A stretch of DNA of 64,000 bases from Symsagittifera roscoffensis (lineage: Eukaryota; Xenacoelomorpha; Acoela; Convolutidae), in contig NC_087062.1 in NCBI RefSeq assembly GCF_963678635.1, positions 100,365,209 to 100,429,208 on the forward strand, in the 5' to 3' direction. Below the pieces are notes generated by a model. That model searched no databases. It saw nothing but the letters and a program-made list of their open reading frames with translations, and had not been told where the DNA came from. A program made the position numbers and the translations under genes. This document shows positions 63,416-64,000 of this stretch, piece after piece. Within the stretch, counting starts at the first letter, position 1; every line of letters begins with the position of its first letter.

Positions 63416-64000
63416 CAAGATATGAGCGGTTTGAGCGGTTTTTCAGCAAGATTTGAGTGGTTTGAGCGGTTTGGGCGGTTTGGGCGGTTTTTTTTGGAAA
63501 AACCGCAAAACCGCTCAAAACCGATCATTTCTTGCGGTCATTTTTGAACGGTTTTCAAGCAAGATTTCAGCGGGTTTTAAGCGGTTTTTAGCGGTCTTAT
63601 AAAGAAAACCGATTAAAACCAACAAAAAGGCCTGGAAAGGTAATGTGACCCCGGGTTGACCTCCATAAACCGAAAATGCTTATCTTACATTTCCCCACAC
63701 CAAAAAAGCTTACTATACAATTGCCTGCATAAAATGTATGGAAAAATGCAAATCATACAATTTTCATACAATTTCAAAAAACCATTGAAAAAAGATTCAA
63801 TCTAGTTTCTCCGGCAAATACGACAGTCTGTTGATGAAAAATAACTACGTTTTTTTTTGAAAAAAATATGGTTATCATACAATTTCCATATATGAAAATT
63901 TTATGATAACCATTTTTTTATGAAAGGCAAAATTTTCAGAAAAGGTTCAAACTTGTTTATAAACAAACTTAAAATATTTAAGAGTGCTTTTGCTCAATTT
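63416..64000. mobile_element. Foldback-type element, copy 3 (cut by window end)
   Basis: Left end, GAGCGG repeats, the inner module start (63653) and hairpin 1 are present. The element runs off the window. Confidence 0.65.

Larger units (their letters stand above)
61742..64000. repeat. Macrosatellite unit 3 (cut by the window end)
   Basis: The third copy starts at the same element B/element A fusion point and runs through element A gag and LTR into the foldback element, where the window stops. So at least three units are in direct tandem, and the array continues beyond the window. Confidence 0.9.

Overview
The window is eukaryotic and almost entirely repetitive. It has spliced, low-density coding sequence, Ty3/gypsy-like and BEL/Pao-like retroelement remnants, a hAT-like MITE, TTAGG-like motifs and a UDP-glycosyltransferase with invertebrate-style exons. 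An arthropod or another invertebrate is the best guess. Nothing here looks bacterial, and I see no operon, rRNA, tRNA or CRISPR array.

Layout. (1) 1-35547 is one minisatellite array. It is built from monomers of about 180 bp that combine a semi-unique core box with (CA)n, (CAAA)n and ACATACATACATGTACAC tracts. The top strand is strongly A/C-rich. Two monomer types exist: type 1 alone up to about 7.33 kb, then type 1 mixed with type 2. The array is hierarchically duplicated, with periods of about 0.18, 0.43, 0.96, 1.3, 1.55 and 10.3 kb. The long open frames inside it are by-products of the repeat. (2) 35548-35747 is a 200-bp run of N. (3) 35748-40200 is the only mostly unique stretch. It holds the first three coding exons of a UGT gene on the minus strand, with a hAT-like MITE in intron 1, and a BEL/Pao integrase C-terminal relic. 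The donor-sugar-binding half of the UGT is not present. (4) 40240-43919 is a degraded Ty3-like element on the minus strand (element A: pol, gag, 5' LTR). (5) 42431-64000 is a tandem macro-array with an 8181-bp unit. Each unit contains the gag end and LTR of element A on the minus strand, a foldback element of about 1.5 kb, an unidentified gene-like block, and the LTR-gag-protease-partial RT of a second Ty3-like element on the plus strand (element B). Element B stops in mid-RT and is fused to element A at the gag/protease boundary. Unit 1 is 42431-50611. Unit 2 is 50612-61741 and carries an internal 2933-bp direct duplication. Unit 3 is cut by the window end.

The only plausible functional host gene is the UGT fragment. 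The retroelement genes are broken by stops, frameshifts and active-site substitutions, so they are annotated as pseudogenes. The most interesting structures are the fused head-to-head retroelement macrosatellite, the nested foldback element inside it, and the multi-scale duplication of the A/C-rich satellite. Part of that satellite (about 13.0-16.6 kb) has an excess of single-base indels that suggests an assembly or polishing problem.
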